Below, in pieces: positions 1 through 9,607 of a stretch of DNA of 64,000 nt (position 1 is the stretch's first letter; each line of letters opens with the position of its first letter). The notes beneath the pieces are model-generated. The model was not told the origin of the DNA and made no database searches. It was given only the letters and a program-made list of their open reading frames with translations. The DNA is taken from the NCBI GenBank assembly GCA_902495075.1, contig CABUVO010000025.1:1-64000 (forward strand). Reading direction: 5' to 3'. A program made the translations under genes and the position numbers. This DNA comes from an uncultured Porphyromonadaceae bacterium. GTDB lineage: Bacteria > Bacteroidota > Bacteroidia > Bacteroidales > Muribaculaceae.

Positions 1-77
<77 letters not shown>

Positions 78-471
78 TATCTTGTTCTTTTTTTTCTTCA
101 CAAAATACTTTCGGTCACCCTCCGTCAGGAAAGGTGCCTACGTTCGTTTGTCTTGACCAGGCGTCTTATTAAGTTGGAATTATCGACGGAAACTTATCGT
201 TTCCCTGTACTCTCAACTTGACTGATTAATCAGTCTCGCTGCTTGTCTTGGTAGCAATTTGTCATTGTTCGTTTGCAAGAGAAAACCTCAACTACATTAA
301 GTTTTATGTTTTACAACATTGTTTTCTCGTTTGCGAGTGCAAAGTTATAACGAATTTCATTTCTGTGCAAATATTTTCGATAAAATTTTTCAAAAATATT
401 TTTAAATTCATCTTATTTATTTGAATACCAATAAAATATTTTTCAAATATTTTGAACCCTATTTACCCCCC
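78..471 (-). other. rRNA operon leader and intergenic DNA, no gene
   Basis: This gap of about 390 bases separates the 3' end of the MBOAT gene from the 16S start. It holds the rRNA promoter (340-371) and roughly 255 bases of transcribed leader. The leader contains a perfect 16-base palindrome at 220-235 (GACTGATTAATCAGTC), plausible as part of a processing or antitermination structure. At 442-456 a small hairpin (TTCAAA/TTTGAA) is a weak candidate terminator for the upstream minus-strand gene. No coding sequence on either strand looks real. Confidence 0.7.
340..371 (-). promoter_or_regulatory. rRNA operon promoter (Bacteroidetes type)
   Basis: On the minus strand TTTG (371-368) is followed after exactly 20 bases by TAACTTTG (347-340), the -33/-7 architecture of Bacteroidetes promoters. 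The bases downstream of the -7 box are identical to those of the tRNA-Cys promoter at 62624-62641. A mini-hairpin CTCG-CAAA-CGAG sits at the expected transcription start. Confidence 0.85.
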
Positions 472-1971
472 TTAAAATTGGAAATAAATAAAGGGAGCAA
501 CCTCCTCCGACATGAATTCTATCACGAGCTGAACCACTCCAAGAAAAACAAGAAGTTTCAAGATCCAGGGACTTTTTATAAAAGCTTCCTGGCAGATGTC
601 AGCCCACCTTTGAGGAATGAAATGGAAAACGGTTAAAGCAATCATCATTATACACCATACTTTTCGAGCCTCAAAAAACTGCGGAAACTGATTCCAATTA
701 AAATCTACAAATATATTTCGTATGATCATTATAGAATCTTCAAATGAAGCAGCCCTAAAGAATACCCACAGTAAGGATACATATATGAAAGTTATCAACC
801 AAAATATAAATATTGTGACAAAATTATCGGGTATCTTATTCAATACAGGCTTGCTTGCCTTATGCACCGCCAATCCGACACCATGCATTGCGCCCCAAAA
901 TACAAATTTCCATGCCGCCCCATGCCAAAGACCGCCAATAAGCATTGTCAGAAAATTGTTGACATATGTGCGTATAGTTCCTTTGCGGTTTCCTCCTAAC
1001 GGGATGTATACATAGTCCCTCAGCCATGAAGACAATGAAATATGCCACCTGCGCCAAAATTCTGTCAGATTACGACTTTGATATGGAGAATCAAAATTTA
1101 TACCTAATTTAAATCCCATAATCAATGCCAATCCTATTGCCATATCTGAATAACCGGAAAAGTCACAGTATATCTGCATGGTGTAACCTAAAACTCCCAT
1201 CAAGGTCTGCACACCGGTATAGAGTGAAGGATCATTAAATATCAAATCGTTGAACTGCGATATATAGTCAGCAATCAACGCTTTTTTAACGATACCTATA
1301 ATTATTAGCCATAATCCCCCATAGATATCTGTTTTAGTTGCTTCCTCATTTTTTTCAAGCTGAGGAAGAAAGTAATCTGCCCTGACAATTGGACCTGCCA
1401 CAAGAGCAGGAAAGAACGATAAAAAGAAAAGATATTCCAGCCATGTGCGTGTAGGATTGATTTTTCCTTTATAAACATCAACCACATATGATATGGACTG
1501 GAATGTGTAAAAAGATATACCTACCGGAAGTATGATATCGAGAGGCTGAAAGTTACCCTCAACCATCTGATTCCAGTTCCATAGGAAGAAGTTGGCATAT
1601 TTGAAATATCCTAATATAGAAAGTGAGAGCAATATGGAAAACCACATCAATGATTTTTTAGCGGCTTTGCCGTTCACTTTGAATATTGCTTTTGAAACAA
1701 GCCAATCAATTAGTGAGGTTCCAATCAGCATCAAAAAGAAGAACCCACTCGACTTATAATAAAAATAAAGAGAAAACAGAACAACAAATACAATCATTTG
1801 CATTCTGCTTTTCTTAAGAGCTGCGTAGATCGGTATGAATATCAAGAAGAGTATCCAGAAGAGTCCGCTTGAAAACAACATCGGAGCTTCCGGATCATAT
1901 TTAAACATGTCGCATAGATTGTGCAACACAAGTTCTGAATTCTGGATCAAGTTCTCAAACATACTTTGCAT
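472..1971 (-). CDS. MBOAT family membrane O-acyltransferase
   Basis: A 499-residue polytopic membrane protein of the MBOAT family (AlgI/DltB/PatA group), which moves acyl groups, usually acetyl, across or at the membrane onto extracellular polysaccharide or peptidoglycan. The two hallmark histidines are visible: FWRRWHIS (His310) and GGLWHGA (His350). About ten hydrophobic segments span the protein. It starts 11 bases after the SGNH hydrolase-like gene, so the two are co-transcribed, and such pairs typically work together as acyl donor channel and periplasmic transferase or esterase. The acceptor polymer cannot be told from the sequence. A second ATG at 1962 is a possible alternative start. 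Confidence 0.9.
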   Translation of the reverse strand: MQSMFENLIQNSELVLHNLCDMFKYDPEAPMLFSSGLFWILFLIFIPIYAALKKSRMQMIVFVVLFSLYFYYKSSGFFFLMLIGTSLIDWLVSKAIFKVNGKAAKKSLMWFSILLSLSILGYFKYANFFLWNWNQMVEGNFQPLDIILPVGISFYTFQSISYVVDVYKGKINPTRTWLEYLFFLSFFPALVAGPIVRADYFLPQLEKNEEATKTDIYGGLWLIIIGIVKKALIADYISQFNDLIFNDPSLYTGVQTLMGVLGYTMQIYCDFSGYSDMAIGLALIMGFKLGINFDSPYQSRNLTEFWRRWHISLSSWLRDYVYIPLGGNRKGTIRTYVNNFLTMLIGGLWHGAAWKFVFWGAMHGVGLAVHKASKPVLNKIPDNFVTIFIFWLITFIYVSLLWVFFRAASFEDSIMIIRNIFVDFNWNQFPQFFEARKVWCIMMIALTVFHFIPQRWADICQEAFIKSPWILKLLVFLGVVQLVIEFMSEEVAPFIYFQF

Positions 1972-1982
1972 GAGATTGAGGT

Positions 1983-2774
1983 CTATTTATTAAGTGCTTT
2001 CAAAAAGACAATATTGGGATTTGATTTACCAATAGAATCAGATGGCATATCCGCCATGAACGGATGTGAGGATTCTGGCAACCACCGCATTATACTGTCA
2101 ACCCACATTGCCGAACTCTCTCTTGTCGGATGTATATTATCTTTTTTTCTTTTAAACTGCATACCTGCTGACCGAAAGAACGACCTTTTCTTACATATTC
2201 GCTGAAGCATGTCATTTATACCGGTGTCTTCCTTCCAGTTTGGAGGACCGATCCATACGTACGGTATTGTATCAATAACCTCAAGAATTTTCTTTACGTA
2301 TGGTGCCCTGCTCTCAGGATCCTTATAGTACAACTCATTGCTCCCTAGCGAAATAAATATCTGTGTCGGATGATACTTCTCTATATAATATGCGAGGGTG
2401 TCATGCTCAGCCCAAATTTTAGTATTGCTTGAATCCCAATTGACAGAGTGGATTGTATGACCGTTCTGTTTGGCATATTGAGCGAGACGCAATGCAAGAT
2501 TAAATGTCATTGAATCTCCGAAAATAAACAAAGACTGCGGAAGGGAATCGGTTTTTATTATTTCCGGTTGCGAACCTTCAGAGTTAAGACTGTCTGTCGA
2601 TTCTTCCATCGAGAGGAGGGTATTGGATTCTTCCTTTAGCAAATAATCCGATATAGGAGCCTTTTTTACAGTCCACTCCCCTATCTTTATATCATCGACA
2701 AAAGCCACAACAAGGATCACTATCAAAGCAAGCGAAAGCAACATCCATAGTGGGGTATATTTAAAACGTTTCAT
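1983..2774 (-). CDS. Membrane-anchored SGNH/GDSL hydrolase-fold protein
   Basis: A 263-residue protein with one N-terminal membrane anchor (about residues 8-26), a linker, and an SGNH domain outside the cytoplasm. Visible motifs are FGDSMT (nucleophile Ser88), GSNE (144-147) and D-x-x-H in DNIHP (Asp212/His215). SGNH proteins next to MBOAT genes act in O-acetylation or deacetylation of envelope polymers, and that is the inferred role. I chose ATG 2774 because the longer frame would begin with TTG inside a good promoter at 2796-2827. It is followed after 11 bases by the MBOAT gene. Confidence 0.82.
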   Translation of the reverse strand: MKRFKYTPLWMLLSLALIVILVVAFVDDIKIGEWTVKKAPISDYLLKEESNTLLSMEESTDSLNSEGSQPEIIKTDSLPQSLFIFGDSMTFNLALRLAQYAKQNGHTIHSVNWDSSNTKIWAEHDTLAYYIEKYHPTQIFISLGSNELYYKDPESRAPYVKKILEVIDTIPYVWIGPPNWKEDTGINDMLQRICKKRSFFRSAGMQFKRKKDNIHPTRESSAMWVDSIMRWLPESSHPFMADMPSDSIGKSNPNIVFLKALNK

Positions 2775-2795
2775 TCTTTCAGAATTTTCGAAACG

Positions 2796-2827
2796 CAAAA
2801 TTACAACATGCGTTTCATTATTCCAAA
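2796..2827 (-). promoter_or_regulatory. Promoter for the SGNH-MBOAT pair
   Basis: Minus strand TTTG (2827-2824), 20-base spacer, TAATTTTG (2803-2796). The -33 box overlaps the last codons of mutS2. It gives a short leader to the SGNH start at 2774 and argues that the pair can be expressed independently of mutS2. Confidence 0.65.
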
Positions 2828-5301
2828 TCTACAACAGTAATTCCTGCTCCACCGAAACGAACATCTTCATCCTCGAAATGTCGCACGGCATTATTGGCTC
2901 TCAATTGTTCGCGAATCAAGGTTTTCAAAATGCCATGTCCTGTGCCATGAAGAATACGCACTTTTGACGCACTGAACTGAATTGCATCATCAAGAAAATA
3001 TGTAACTGCCTGTAATGCCTCATCTGCACGCATCCCCCTGACATCTATCTCATTCTTAAAATTTAGCTGCCTTTGTCTGCTTTCAGAAGATGTTGAAGAA
3101 GAAATGGAAGACACCGTGCTCAAGGCAGACTCTTTCGGTTTCGATGAATGTCTTAATTTTGCAATATCCACAAACGTACGTAATGATCCAAATGCAACTT
3201 CTGCTTTCTTGCCATTGATAGATAAAACTTTTCCTGACATTGAACCATTGTCCATCTTTACATAATCATCCACAGATATTTCTTTTAGCTTATTTACCGG
3301 GATTACATTCTCTTTCTTAACTTTAGATGAATTATTCCGGCTCTTATGTTTAAGCGGCGCAAGAGCTTTCGGTAGTGCAGCAGATTCTGAAGCAACCTCA
3401 TCATCTGTAATATTCTTTTTGAACTCTTCCAACTGGCGACGCAACTCTTTAGTTTTCTCTTTTTCCGCCTCTGCTTTCCTGATTTCAAGGATAGTCCGCT
3501 CAATCCGGGCATTTACATCGGCAAGGAGTTCCTTTGCCTCTTTTCTGGCATCATTTATAATAGCCTTTCTTTGTGCTTTCAGATCACCAGCCGTTTCTTC
3601 ATACTTTGACAATAGAGAGTCAAGCTTATTCTCTTTCTCTCTAATATTTTGCCGTTTGTTTGCCCAATACCGTCGGTCGCGGGCAATTTCAGAAAGATAT
3701 TTATCAAGATTGACATAATCACTACCCACGATTTTTTTTGCATCTTCTATAACCTCTCGCGGCAAACCAATTTTGGTAGCAATGTCGAGTGCAAAAGAAC
3801 TCCCAGGATTACCAATAGACAATTCAAACGTTGGTTGCAAATGCTGCCGATCATAAAGCATCGCACCATTGACAAACCCTGGTTCTGAATCGGCAAAAGT
3901 TTTAAGGTTCTGATAATGTGTTGTAACGATGCCCATGCATCCCGTTGCGCCAAGATTGCGTAATATTGCCTGAGCCAAAGCTCCTCCAATCTGCGGTTCC
4001 GTGCCTGATCCCATTTCATCCGCAAGCAGCAAAGAACGCCGGTCTGTATGTGTTATAAAAAATTTCATATTGCGAAGATGGGAGGAATAAGTGCTGAGAT
4101 CATTTTCAAACGACTGTTCATCTCCAATGTCGATGAAAATGCTTTTAAATATTCCCATATGCGAATTGCTATAGAGAGTAGGCATCATCCCACACTGCAT
4201 CATATACTGCACCACTGCGGTAGTCTTCAGGCACACCGACTTACCTCCTGCATTCGGTCCGGAGATTATTAATATTCTACGTTCCTTACCCAGTGTGAGA
4301 TTCAAAGGCACAACATCCCTTCCCTGTGGTCGCAATGCAAGACACAGTCCAGGATGGACTGCATGATACCATTCTATCTCCTGCCTATCTTCGATATGTG
4401 GCAATTGAGCATCAAGCTCAATCGCAAAGGCGGCCTTTGCCCTGATAAAATCAAGTCTGCCTATAATATGACAAGAATTAGAGATATCATCAATATATGG
4501 TCGTATCGCACTGGCTATCCCTCTCAAGATAGAAATGATTTCCCTTCGTTCATCCATCTCAAGTTCCCTCAGACGGTTTCCGGCTTCAACAACCTCAGCC
4601 GGTTCGATGAAAACAGTTTTACCAGTTGCACTTTCATCATGAATGATTCCTTGTATCCCACGCTTGTTACCCGCTGAAACTGGAATCACCATTCTACCGT
4701 CGCGAATAGAGGGTGAAGCATCCTTTTCCACTATGCCGCTTGCAACTGCCCGGTCAAGCACTCTCCGCATAGCCCGTTGCATCGATCCAGATGCAGAGCG
4801 TATCTGTGATCTGATTTCATATAACTCAGGTGACGCATTGTCCTTGATCTCCCCAAACTTGTTCACGCATTTATCAATCTCCGTGATGATCAAAGGAAAC
4901 AAAGCAATTTCAGAAAACTCTCCATCAAGATATGGATAAGGAGACATTCCAGATTCAACATCTTTTGCCGATTTGAAGAACAAAGACAAATCCGACATCA
5001 TCACAAGCATCTTCAGGAGTTTATACAGACGTTCAGCCGTCATATAAGATCCCTCAGCCCGAATTTCAGTCAAAAATGGCAAGACATCATGAATGTTATC
5101 CAAAGGTAAGGGTTGTTGTTCTAAAATGATACGCATCATTTCATTCACACAACCAAGTTCTTTTTTTATAAAATTGAAATCGGAAGAAAATGACATTTTA
5201 GCCACTTCTTCCTTACCCATTGCGCTCTGGCATCTGTCCGACACACATACGCGCAAATAGTCAAATCCAATTTTTGACTCAAAATCAGATGGATATATCA
5301 T
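2818..5301 (-). CDS. mutS2: MutS2 family ATPase with C-terminal Smr domain
   Basis: An 827-residue MutS2 protein. MutS2 has been linked to suppression of recombination and, in Firmicutes, to rescue of collided ribosomes (RqcU). The order is an N-terminal MutS core and clamp region, an ATPase with Walker A GPNAGGKS (348-355) and Walker B LLLADEMGSGTEP, a charged coiled coil (about 530-650), a KOW-like segment, and a Smr domain (about 750-827) with IDVRG and LHGTGHG. The Smr start has IDVRG rather than the usual LDLRG nuclease motif. It lies 14 bases downstream of the universal stress gene. Length and domains match the family. Confidence 0.95.
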   Translation of the reverse strand: MIYPSDFESKIGFDYLRVCVSDRCQSAMGKEEVAKMSFSSDFNFIKKELGCVNEMMRIILEQQPLPLDNIHDVLPFLTEIRAEGSYMTAERLYKLLKMLVMMSDLSLFFKSAKDVESGMSPYPYLDGEFSEIALFPLIITEIDKCVNKFGEIKDNASPELYEIRSQIRSASGSMQRAMRRVLDRAVASGIVEKDASPSIRDGRMVIPVSAGNKRGIQGIIHDESATGKTVFIEPAEVVEAGNRLRELEMDERREIISILRGIASAIRPYIDDISNSCHIIGRLDFIRAKAAFAIELDAQLPHIEDRQEIEWYHAVHPGLCLALRPQGRDVVPLNLTLGKERRILIISGPNAGGKSVCLKTTAVVQYMMQCGMMPTLYSNSHMGIFKSIFIDIGDEQSFENDLSTYSSHLRNMKFFITHTDRRSLLLADEMGSGTEPQIGGALAQAILRNLGATGCMGIVTTHYQNLKTFADSEPGFVNGAMLYDRQHLQPTFELSIGNPGSSFALDIATKIGLPREVIEDAKKIVGSDYVNLDKYLSEIARDRRYWANKRQNIREKENKLDSLLSKYEETAGDLKAQRKAIINDARKEAKELLADVNARIERTILEIRKAEAEKEKTKELRRQLEEFKKNITDDEVASESAALPKALAPLKHKSRNNSSKVKKENVIPVNKLKEISVDDYVKMDNGSMSGKVLSINGKKAEVAFGSLRTFVDIAKLRHSSKPKESALSTVSSISSSTSSESRQRQLNFKNEIDVRGMRADEALQAVTYFLDDAIQFSASKVRILHGTGHGILKTLIREQLRANNAVRHFEDEDVRFGGAGITVVDLE

Positions 5302-5315
5302 AATTATTATTTAAA

Positions 5316-6437
5316 TCAGACTGGAATAACCAACATTGGCATGTCTCTTTCAAAAAGAGACTTATGCGCAATTGTCGGACGGAATATCCGACTGAACACA
5401 TTCGTTTTCTTATTAGGCACAATAAGCAGATCTACGGCATTCTTGGGAATGGCAAGGTCTATTTCATTACGATAATTCCTAACATCCGGAACAAACGTCT
5501 TGAATTTAGCTGTAGGATAATTGGTATTAAAAAAATCTCTTAAAGCCTCTAATTTATCTTTTACCTTATTAGCACGTCTTTGAATCACAGGAACAAGTGT
5601 AACTATACATTTGGGATAATCAAACATCCTCATCAACGCATCAACAGTTATGATGTCATGCTGATCCAGATTGCAAAACATCATCAGATGCACAATATCT
5701 TCAATATTGTCTATATGGCAATCTTCCGGCACAGTAAACACGGGGACTCTGCACGAATCAAGCACTTCAGCTGTGACACTTCCAATTAGTTCCTCCTCTT
5801 TCTTATTCTTTCCCCTGGTAGCCATAACTACGAGCACTGGCGGGGTCTGCCTGCAATAATCAAGTATAGCTTCTTCCGCCACACCTTCTTGCAAGCTGAC
5901 AGAGAACTTCAGATCAGTTATCTCACCATCCTTCTGCAGCTTCTTTATATCATTCCGAAATTTGGTGAGCTTTTGTGCAGCAATTTCCCTTACGTCTTTA
6001 GTTTCTTCAGCTTCAAGCACTTCATCCTCTCCAATGATATTTTCATCGATATTCATCGGTTTGAAAACAGGAGCCACATAAGAGTGCATTACAACAGGAT
6101 GAACGCCAATTCTACGTGCTAATTTGAAACCTATAGCCACTGACATCATGCTTGAACTGGAAAAATCGACGGGGATGAGCAGATTTCCGCTCATTCCCGC
6201 CATTTTCATTTCTATAAGAGCCGGAGAATAGCCATCTCCGCTCTCAATAATTTTCAATGCGAGAGGTAAATCTTTAGGACGGATCTTGACTCTCTGCGCT
6301 ACTGCCACGGGAGATTTAAACGACACGAAATCCTCAAGCCTGACCTCCATTCCGTGACTGTCAAGAATATTTTTCAGACTTTGTGCTCGTGTGGGCGTAT
6401 GGATCACCAATGTTATGAAATCGTCTATATCAATCAT
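5316..6437 (-). CDS. Tandem universal stress protein with an extra N-terminal domain
   Basis: A 373-residue protein with a unique N-terminal module of about 75 residues and two Usp folds (about 83-245 and 255-373). The first Usp half starts with LLIPVDFSSSS and ends with GSVTAEVLDSCRVPVFTVPE. The second ends with PMLVIPV, the usual Usp final strand. The N-terminal module resembles small ACT/DUF2007-like regulatory folds in pattern only. Usp proteins bind ATP or are stress-linked; the specific role is unknown. The longer frame starts with TTG, so ATG 6437 is preferred. It lies 20 bases after the small HTH gene and just before mutS2. Confidence 0.8.
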   Translation of the reverse strand: MIDIDDFITLVIHTPTRAQSLKNILDSHGMEVRLEDFVSFKSPVAVAQRVKIRPKDLPLALKIIESGDGYSPALIEMKMAGMSGNLLIPVDFSSSSMMSVAIGFKLARRIGVHPVVMHSYVAPVFKPMNIDENIIGEDEVLEAEETKDVREIAAQKLTKFRNDIKKLQKDGEITDLKFSVSLQEGVAEEAILDYCRQTPPVLVVMATRGKNKKEEELIGSVTAEVLDSCRVPVFTVPEDCHIDNIEDIVHLMMFCNLDQHDIITVDALMRMFDYPKCIVTLVPVIQRRANKVKDKLEALRDFFNTNYPTAKFKTFVPDVRNYRNEIDLAIPKNAVDLLIVPNKKTNVFSRIFRPTIAHKSLFERDMPMLVIPV

Positions 6438-6457
6438 GGCAGATATCAAATCAATGA

Positions 6458-6718
6458 TTAATGTTTCTCGTTCTGTTCCTCGAGAATCTTGACAGCCATA
6501 TCGTAAATTGTGGTGTCGTCCAAAACAACGATGCCACCGTCGGGTCCCGGTTCGATATGCATTCCGGCGTTCTTACCAAACTGATAGTTTACTCCTCCGA
6601 AATAATTGCGAACAGTCTGAACGGTGACATTGAGTTCATCTGCGATACGATGGGTTGAGCCATCAGGCAAACTATCTTTAAGTCTGCGGAGCTCGTTGAA
6701 TGTGATTGTCTTGCTCAT
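6458..6718 (-). CDS. Small helix-turn-helix DNA-binding protein
   Basis: An 86-residue protein with a clear helix-turn-helix at about residues 20-40 (HRIADELNVTVQTVRNYFGG). Its C-terminal half reads like a short beta-hairpin followed by a helix. It matches the small DNA-binding proteins widespread in Bacteroidetes that are often annotated only as DNA-binding protein. It is first in a minus-strand run with the universal stress protein and mutS2, so autoregulation of that run is possible but not shown. No good promoter motif was found in the 195 AT-rich bases upstream (6719-6913). Confidence 0.75.
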   Translation of the reverse strand: MSKTITFNELRRLKDSLPDGSTHRIADELNVTVQTVRNYFGGVNYQFGKNAGMHIEPGPDGGIVVLDDTTIYDMAVKILEEQNEKH

Positions 6719-6913
6719 GGTTTCATTATTTTATGATTATTATTCTTTTTAATAATTACCTGTATGTATATAATATTGTTTCGCTAAATTAAGAAATAAA
6801 ATTCATTTTAACAAAGACTGCGGGTATAAATTTAAAGTGTTATAAAACATCTTATGATTATCACCTAAATATTATACACTATATCATAGACATTTTTAAC
6901 AGAATTCCACTCT

Positions 6914-7732
6914 TCAGATTATTTCAAACTCAGATGCAGGAATCCAGCCGGCAAATTCCGAATTCAATCTAACCTTATACCATTCAACATTTCCGTTCTG
7001 ACCTGTTTCAGTCTCAAGGACATCAAGCTTAGTTCCTCTTTCAAGCGGAGTGCCGGATGCTTTCGCTGATGAAAAGGGCTCTGTCAGCAAAGTCACCTTA
7101 AATCCTGTAATCACGCCTTGATTGTGTGCCTGACATGCTCTTGCTGATGCAAATGAGAAAGACATAAAACAAATACACAATACCACAAGTCCAATTGCAC
7201 TGAAGAAGCCTATCTTCTTTAACAATACTTCTTGTCGGAATATATACAATGCAACACACGCGCATAACAATACGAAAGATATGCCGCCCCATATTGCCCA
7301 TGTGTTGGATGTATGACTATGCGTTATATAATGTCTTAATTTTGCAAAAAAAGAAGGCTCATCAGCAACAACGGAAATATTTTTTCCTTTCGCATTCGCC
7401 TTGTTTCCGTCTTCAATCTTGGAGAGAATATATGCACGGTTATTTCTTACACTCTTATCCGACGGATCAAGATACAGACTCCGTTCATAGCACAAAAACG
7501 CTTGCCCATAATCCCCTGCTTTAGCATAAGCATTTCCCATATTAGCAAGGAGTGCAGCCGAAACACCTTTTTCTTTAGCGATCTCGCCATATAATGCTGC
7601 AGCCTCAGCATACTTGCCATCCTGATATGCTTTGGTTGCCAATTCGAGCTTATTCTGACTATATATATTAATTCCTGAAAAAGCCATAATAGCAAGGATC
7701 AGGACTATTCTTAACTTGTATATCATTTTCAT
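6914..7732 (-). CDS. batE: BatE: TPR and SH3-like membrane protein
   Basis: A 272-residue last member of the Bat operon. It has a signal peptide ending near NIYSQN, TPR repeats (about 26-110, including ALLANMGNAYAKAGDYGQAFLCYERSLYLDPSD), two membrane segments (about 143-165 and 173-197), and a C-terminal bacterial SH3-like domain (about 205-272) ending GWIPASEF. The start codon overlaps the batD stop (ATGA), so translation is coupled. Bat proteins support aerotolerance in Bacteroides fragilis and related bacteria; the molecular mechanism is not settled. BatE is thought to act in the periplasm through TPR contacts with BatC. Confidence 0.9.
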   Translation of the reverse strand: MKMIYKLRIVLILAIMAFSGINIYSQNKLELATKAYQDGKYAEAAALYGEIAKEKGVSAALLANMGNAYAKAGDYGQAFLCYERSLYLDPSDKSVRNNRAYILSKIEDGNKANAKGKNISVVADEPSFFAKLRHYITHSHTSNTWAIWGGISFVLLCACVALYIFRQEVLLKKIGFFSAIGLVVLCICFMSFSFASARACQAHNQGVITGFKVTLLTEPFSSAKASGTPLERGTKLDVLETETGQNGNVEWYKVRLNSEFAGWIPASEFEII

Positions 7733-9555
7733 TTTGCTGATTTAAAAGACTTTTCAAGTTGATTTATAGCATCAATGGCACTATTATACATTTCGTTCAT
7801 TCCTGCTTTGCCTGACTCCGGAGAGTACTTAGCAAATTCACATCTATCAAGAATATCGAGAAGATTGGAAATATTATCCTGAGGAATATCCTTGGACTCC
7901 AACATAGTCCTGATATTATCACGCATAAGTTCGGAAGTAGGCATTTTCAACTTATCACCAAGATAACCCCACATCGCAATCAACAATTCGTCATAGAAGT
8001 GATCCACATTGCCTGCCTTCATGGCAGCTGATGCTTTTCTGAGACGTCTGCGAGCGAGCTTATTCGCCCTCTTACTGTTAAGGGCAACCATATCCGCATG
8101 TGATTTAATATATCTTCTGTATGCTATGGCTGCAACAATTAATGCCCCAAACGGGATAATATAGAACAGCCAGTAAGTGAATCCATAGATGATTGGCTGA
8201 TGATTGTTCGACAAATCGTCCAAATTGACTTTATGCAAATCAGGATTAAATTTCAGACGGGTGTTTGTCTGAGATTTTCCTGAAGACTTACCCTTTCCGA
8301 CCGTTATGTTATATTCCTTAGATGTTGAGGTCTCATATTTCCCAGTTTCAGGATTAAAATAAACAAGTTTAACCGGAGGAATCCTGAAATCACCCTCTTC
8401 AAGTGGCATGAAGGAATAATCAAAAGAAATTGATCCCGATACATTTGTTGAGCCGACATTCGCTTTCACATCTGTTTTAGGAGTATAGACTTCAAGTTGT
8501 GAGGGATATAATGTCGACAAATCCGGAAGCTGAATATATTTCAAATTACCAGTTCCTGTTACAATATATTCAATCGAAGCAGCCTGATTGGTTTTGAAAG
8601 TATTTGTTTTAAGTTGGGAAGCAATGGTAAACTTACCCACACCGCCAGAGAAATCAGCCGGTTTTGGAGATGGTAATGGCTTTACATTTATTGTCAAATC
8701 ATTAGGACTGACATTTAATTGCAAAGGCGAACTGACAGCCATATTTCCCCAAAATGGATCATGATAATATTCTCTTTGATCCACAGACACCGTATAAGTA
8801 TTCCCTATGACTTTCAGCTGACCTGTCATCTGGGGAAATATTATATACCTTGCAATAACTGCAGTAGCATAAGTTTTACCATTCAGAGTTTCATAATCAA
8901 GAGAATTTGAGATTGACTTCGATTCTTCAACCACAAATCCGTCAAATTTCGGAGCCGCAGTAGCACCGATAAACTTAATGGCATCATATGTCGTATATAA
9001 TTTTACAGTATAAACCAAAGCCTGCTGTTCGTAAATATTTGATTCCGAGACTGAAGCTTTCATAAAAAGATTGCCGTCACCCTTACCGATAAATTTCGGC
9101 TTGTCTGTATTAGAATCTTGTCTCCCGTGATCTGGGTCAATTCCTCCTGGAATCTGTGGATTCCCTGCCTGAGCTTTTCCTATTGTGTATTTCAGCTGAT
9201 TACTCTTAATACCACCGACTGAGATCGGACCAAAAGTATAAGTACCTTCCTTCTGTGCCCTAAGAGTAACAGTCCAGGTGTTGCTTGTTGACTGGGTTAC
9301 ATGACCATTTACGTTCGACATTCGTGAAGATTGACCGGTATGGTCGAAGTACATCACTTTTGATCCACCGATATTAGATGGTATTTCCGGACGTCCGTCA
9401 ACATCACTGACCTCGATATAGATATAAAACATGTCCCCTACCTCAATTGTCCGCTTTCCTCTTGCAGGGCTTTCGTAGAGTTTCACCGATGCTGCCACAG
9501 AAGTAAAAGCTCCAAGCAACATCATTACAAGCAATATGTGTATCTTCCTTAACAT
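7729..9555 (-). CDS. batD: BatD: periplasmic multi-beta-domain membrane protein
   Basis: A 608-residue BatD (oxygen-tolerance) protein. It has a signal peptide (MLRKIHILLVMMLLGAFTS), several immunoglobulin-like beta domains over most of the length, one membrane helix (about residues 460-480, LFYIIPFGALIVAAIAY), and a cytoplasmic helical tail. Start ATG 9555 is chosen because the longer frame overlaps the upstream gene and hides the signal peptide. It shares DPFWG, FSGGVG and the 11-residue YFNPETGKYET with the short paralogue just upstream, which indicates tandem duplication. It ends overlapping batE. Confidence 0.92.
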   Translation of the reverse strand: MLRKIHILLVMMLLGAFTSVAASVKLYESPARGKRTIEVGDMFYIYIEVSDVDGRPEIPSNIGGSKVMYFDHTGQSSRMSNVNGHVTQSTSNTWTVTLRAQKEGTYTFGPISVGGIKSNQLKYTIGKAQAGNPQIPGGIDPDHGRQDSNTDKPKFIGKGDGNLFMKASVSESNIYEQQALVYTVKLYTTYDAIKFIGATAAPKFDGFVVEESKSISNSLDYETLNGKTYATAVIARYIIFPQMTGQLKVIGNTYTVSVDQREYYHDPFWGNMAVSSPLQLNVSPNDLTINVKPLPSPKPADFSGGVGKFTIASQLKTNTFKTNQAASIEYIVTGTGNLKYIQLPDLSTLYPSQLEVYTPKTDVKANVGSTNVSGSISFDYSFMPLEEGDFRIPPVKLVYFNPETGKYETSTSKEYNITVGKGKSSGKSQTNTRLKFNPDLHKVNLDDLSNNHQPIIYGFTYWLFYIIPFGALIVAAIAYRRYIKSHADMVALNSKRANKLARRRLRKASAAMKAGNVDHFYDELLIAMWGYLGDKLKMPTSELMRDNIRTMLESKDIPQDNISNLLDILDRCEFAKYSPESGKAGMNEMYNSAIDAINQLEKSFKSAK

Positions 9556-9607
9556 AAATTTTTCAATTTGCTGTTTTAGAAAATTAAAAAACACGTCAAT
9601 TCTGCGA

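Noticed and set aside
421..636. A 71-residue plus-strand frame at the left end
   Set aside because: It starts with TTG in the AT-rich intergenic DNA and runs antisense into the MBOAT gene; there is no family resemblance.
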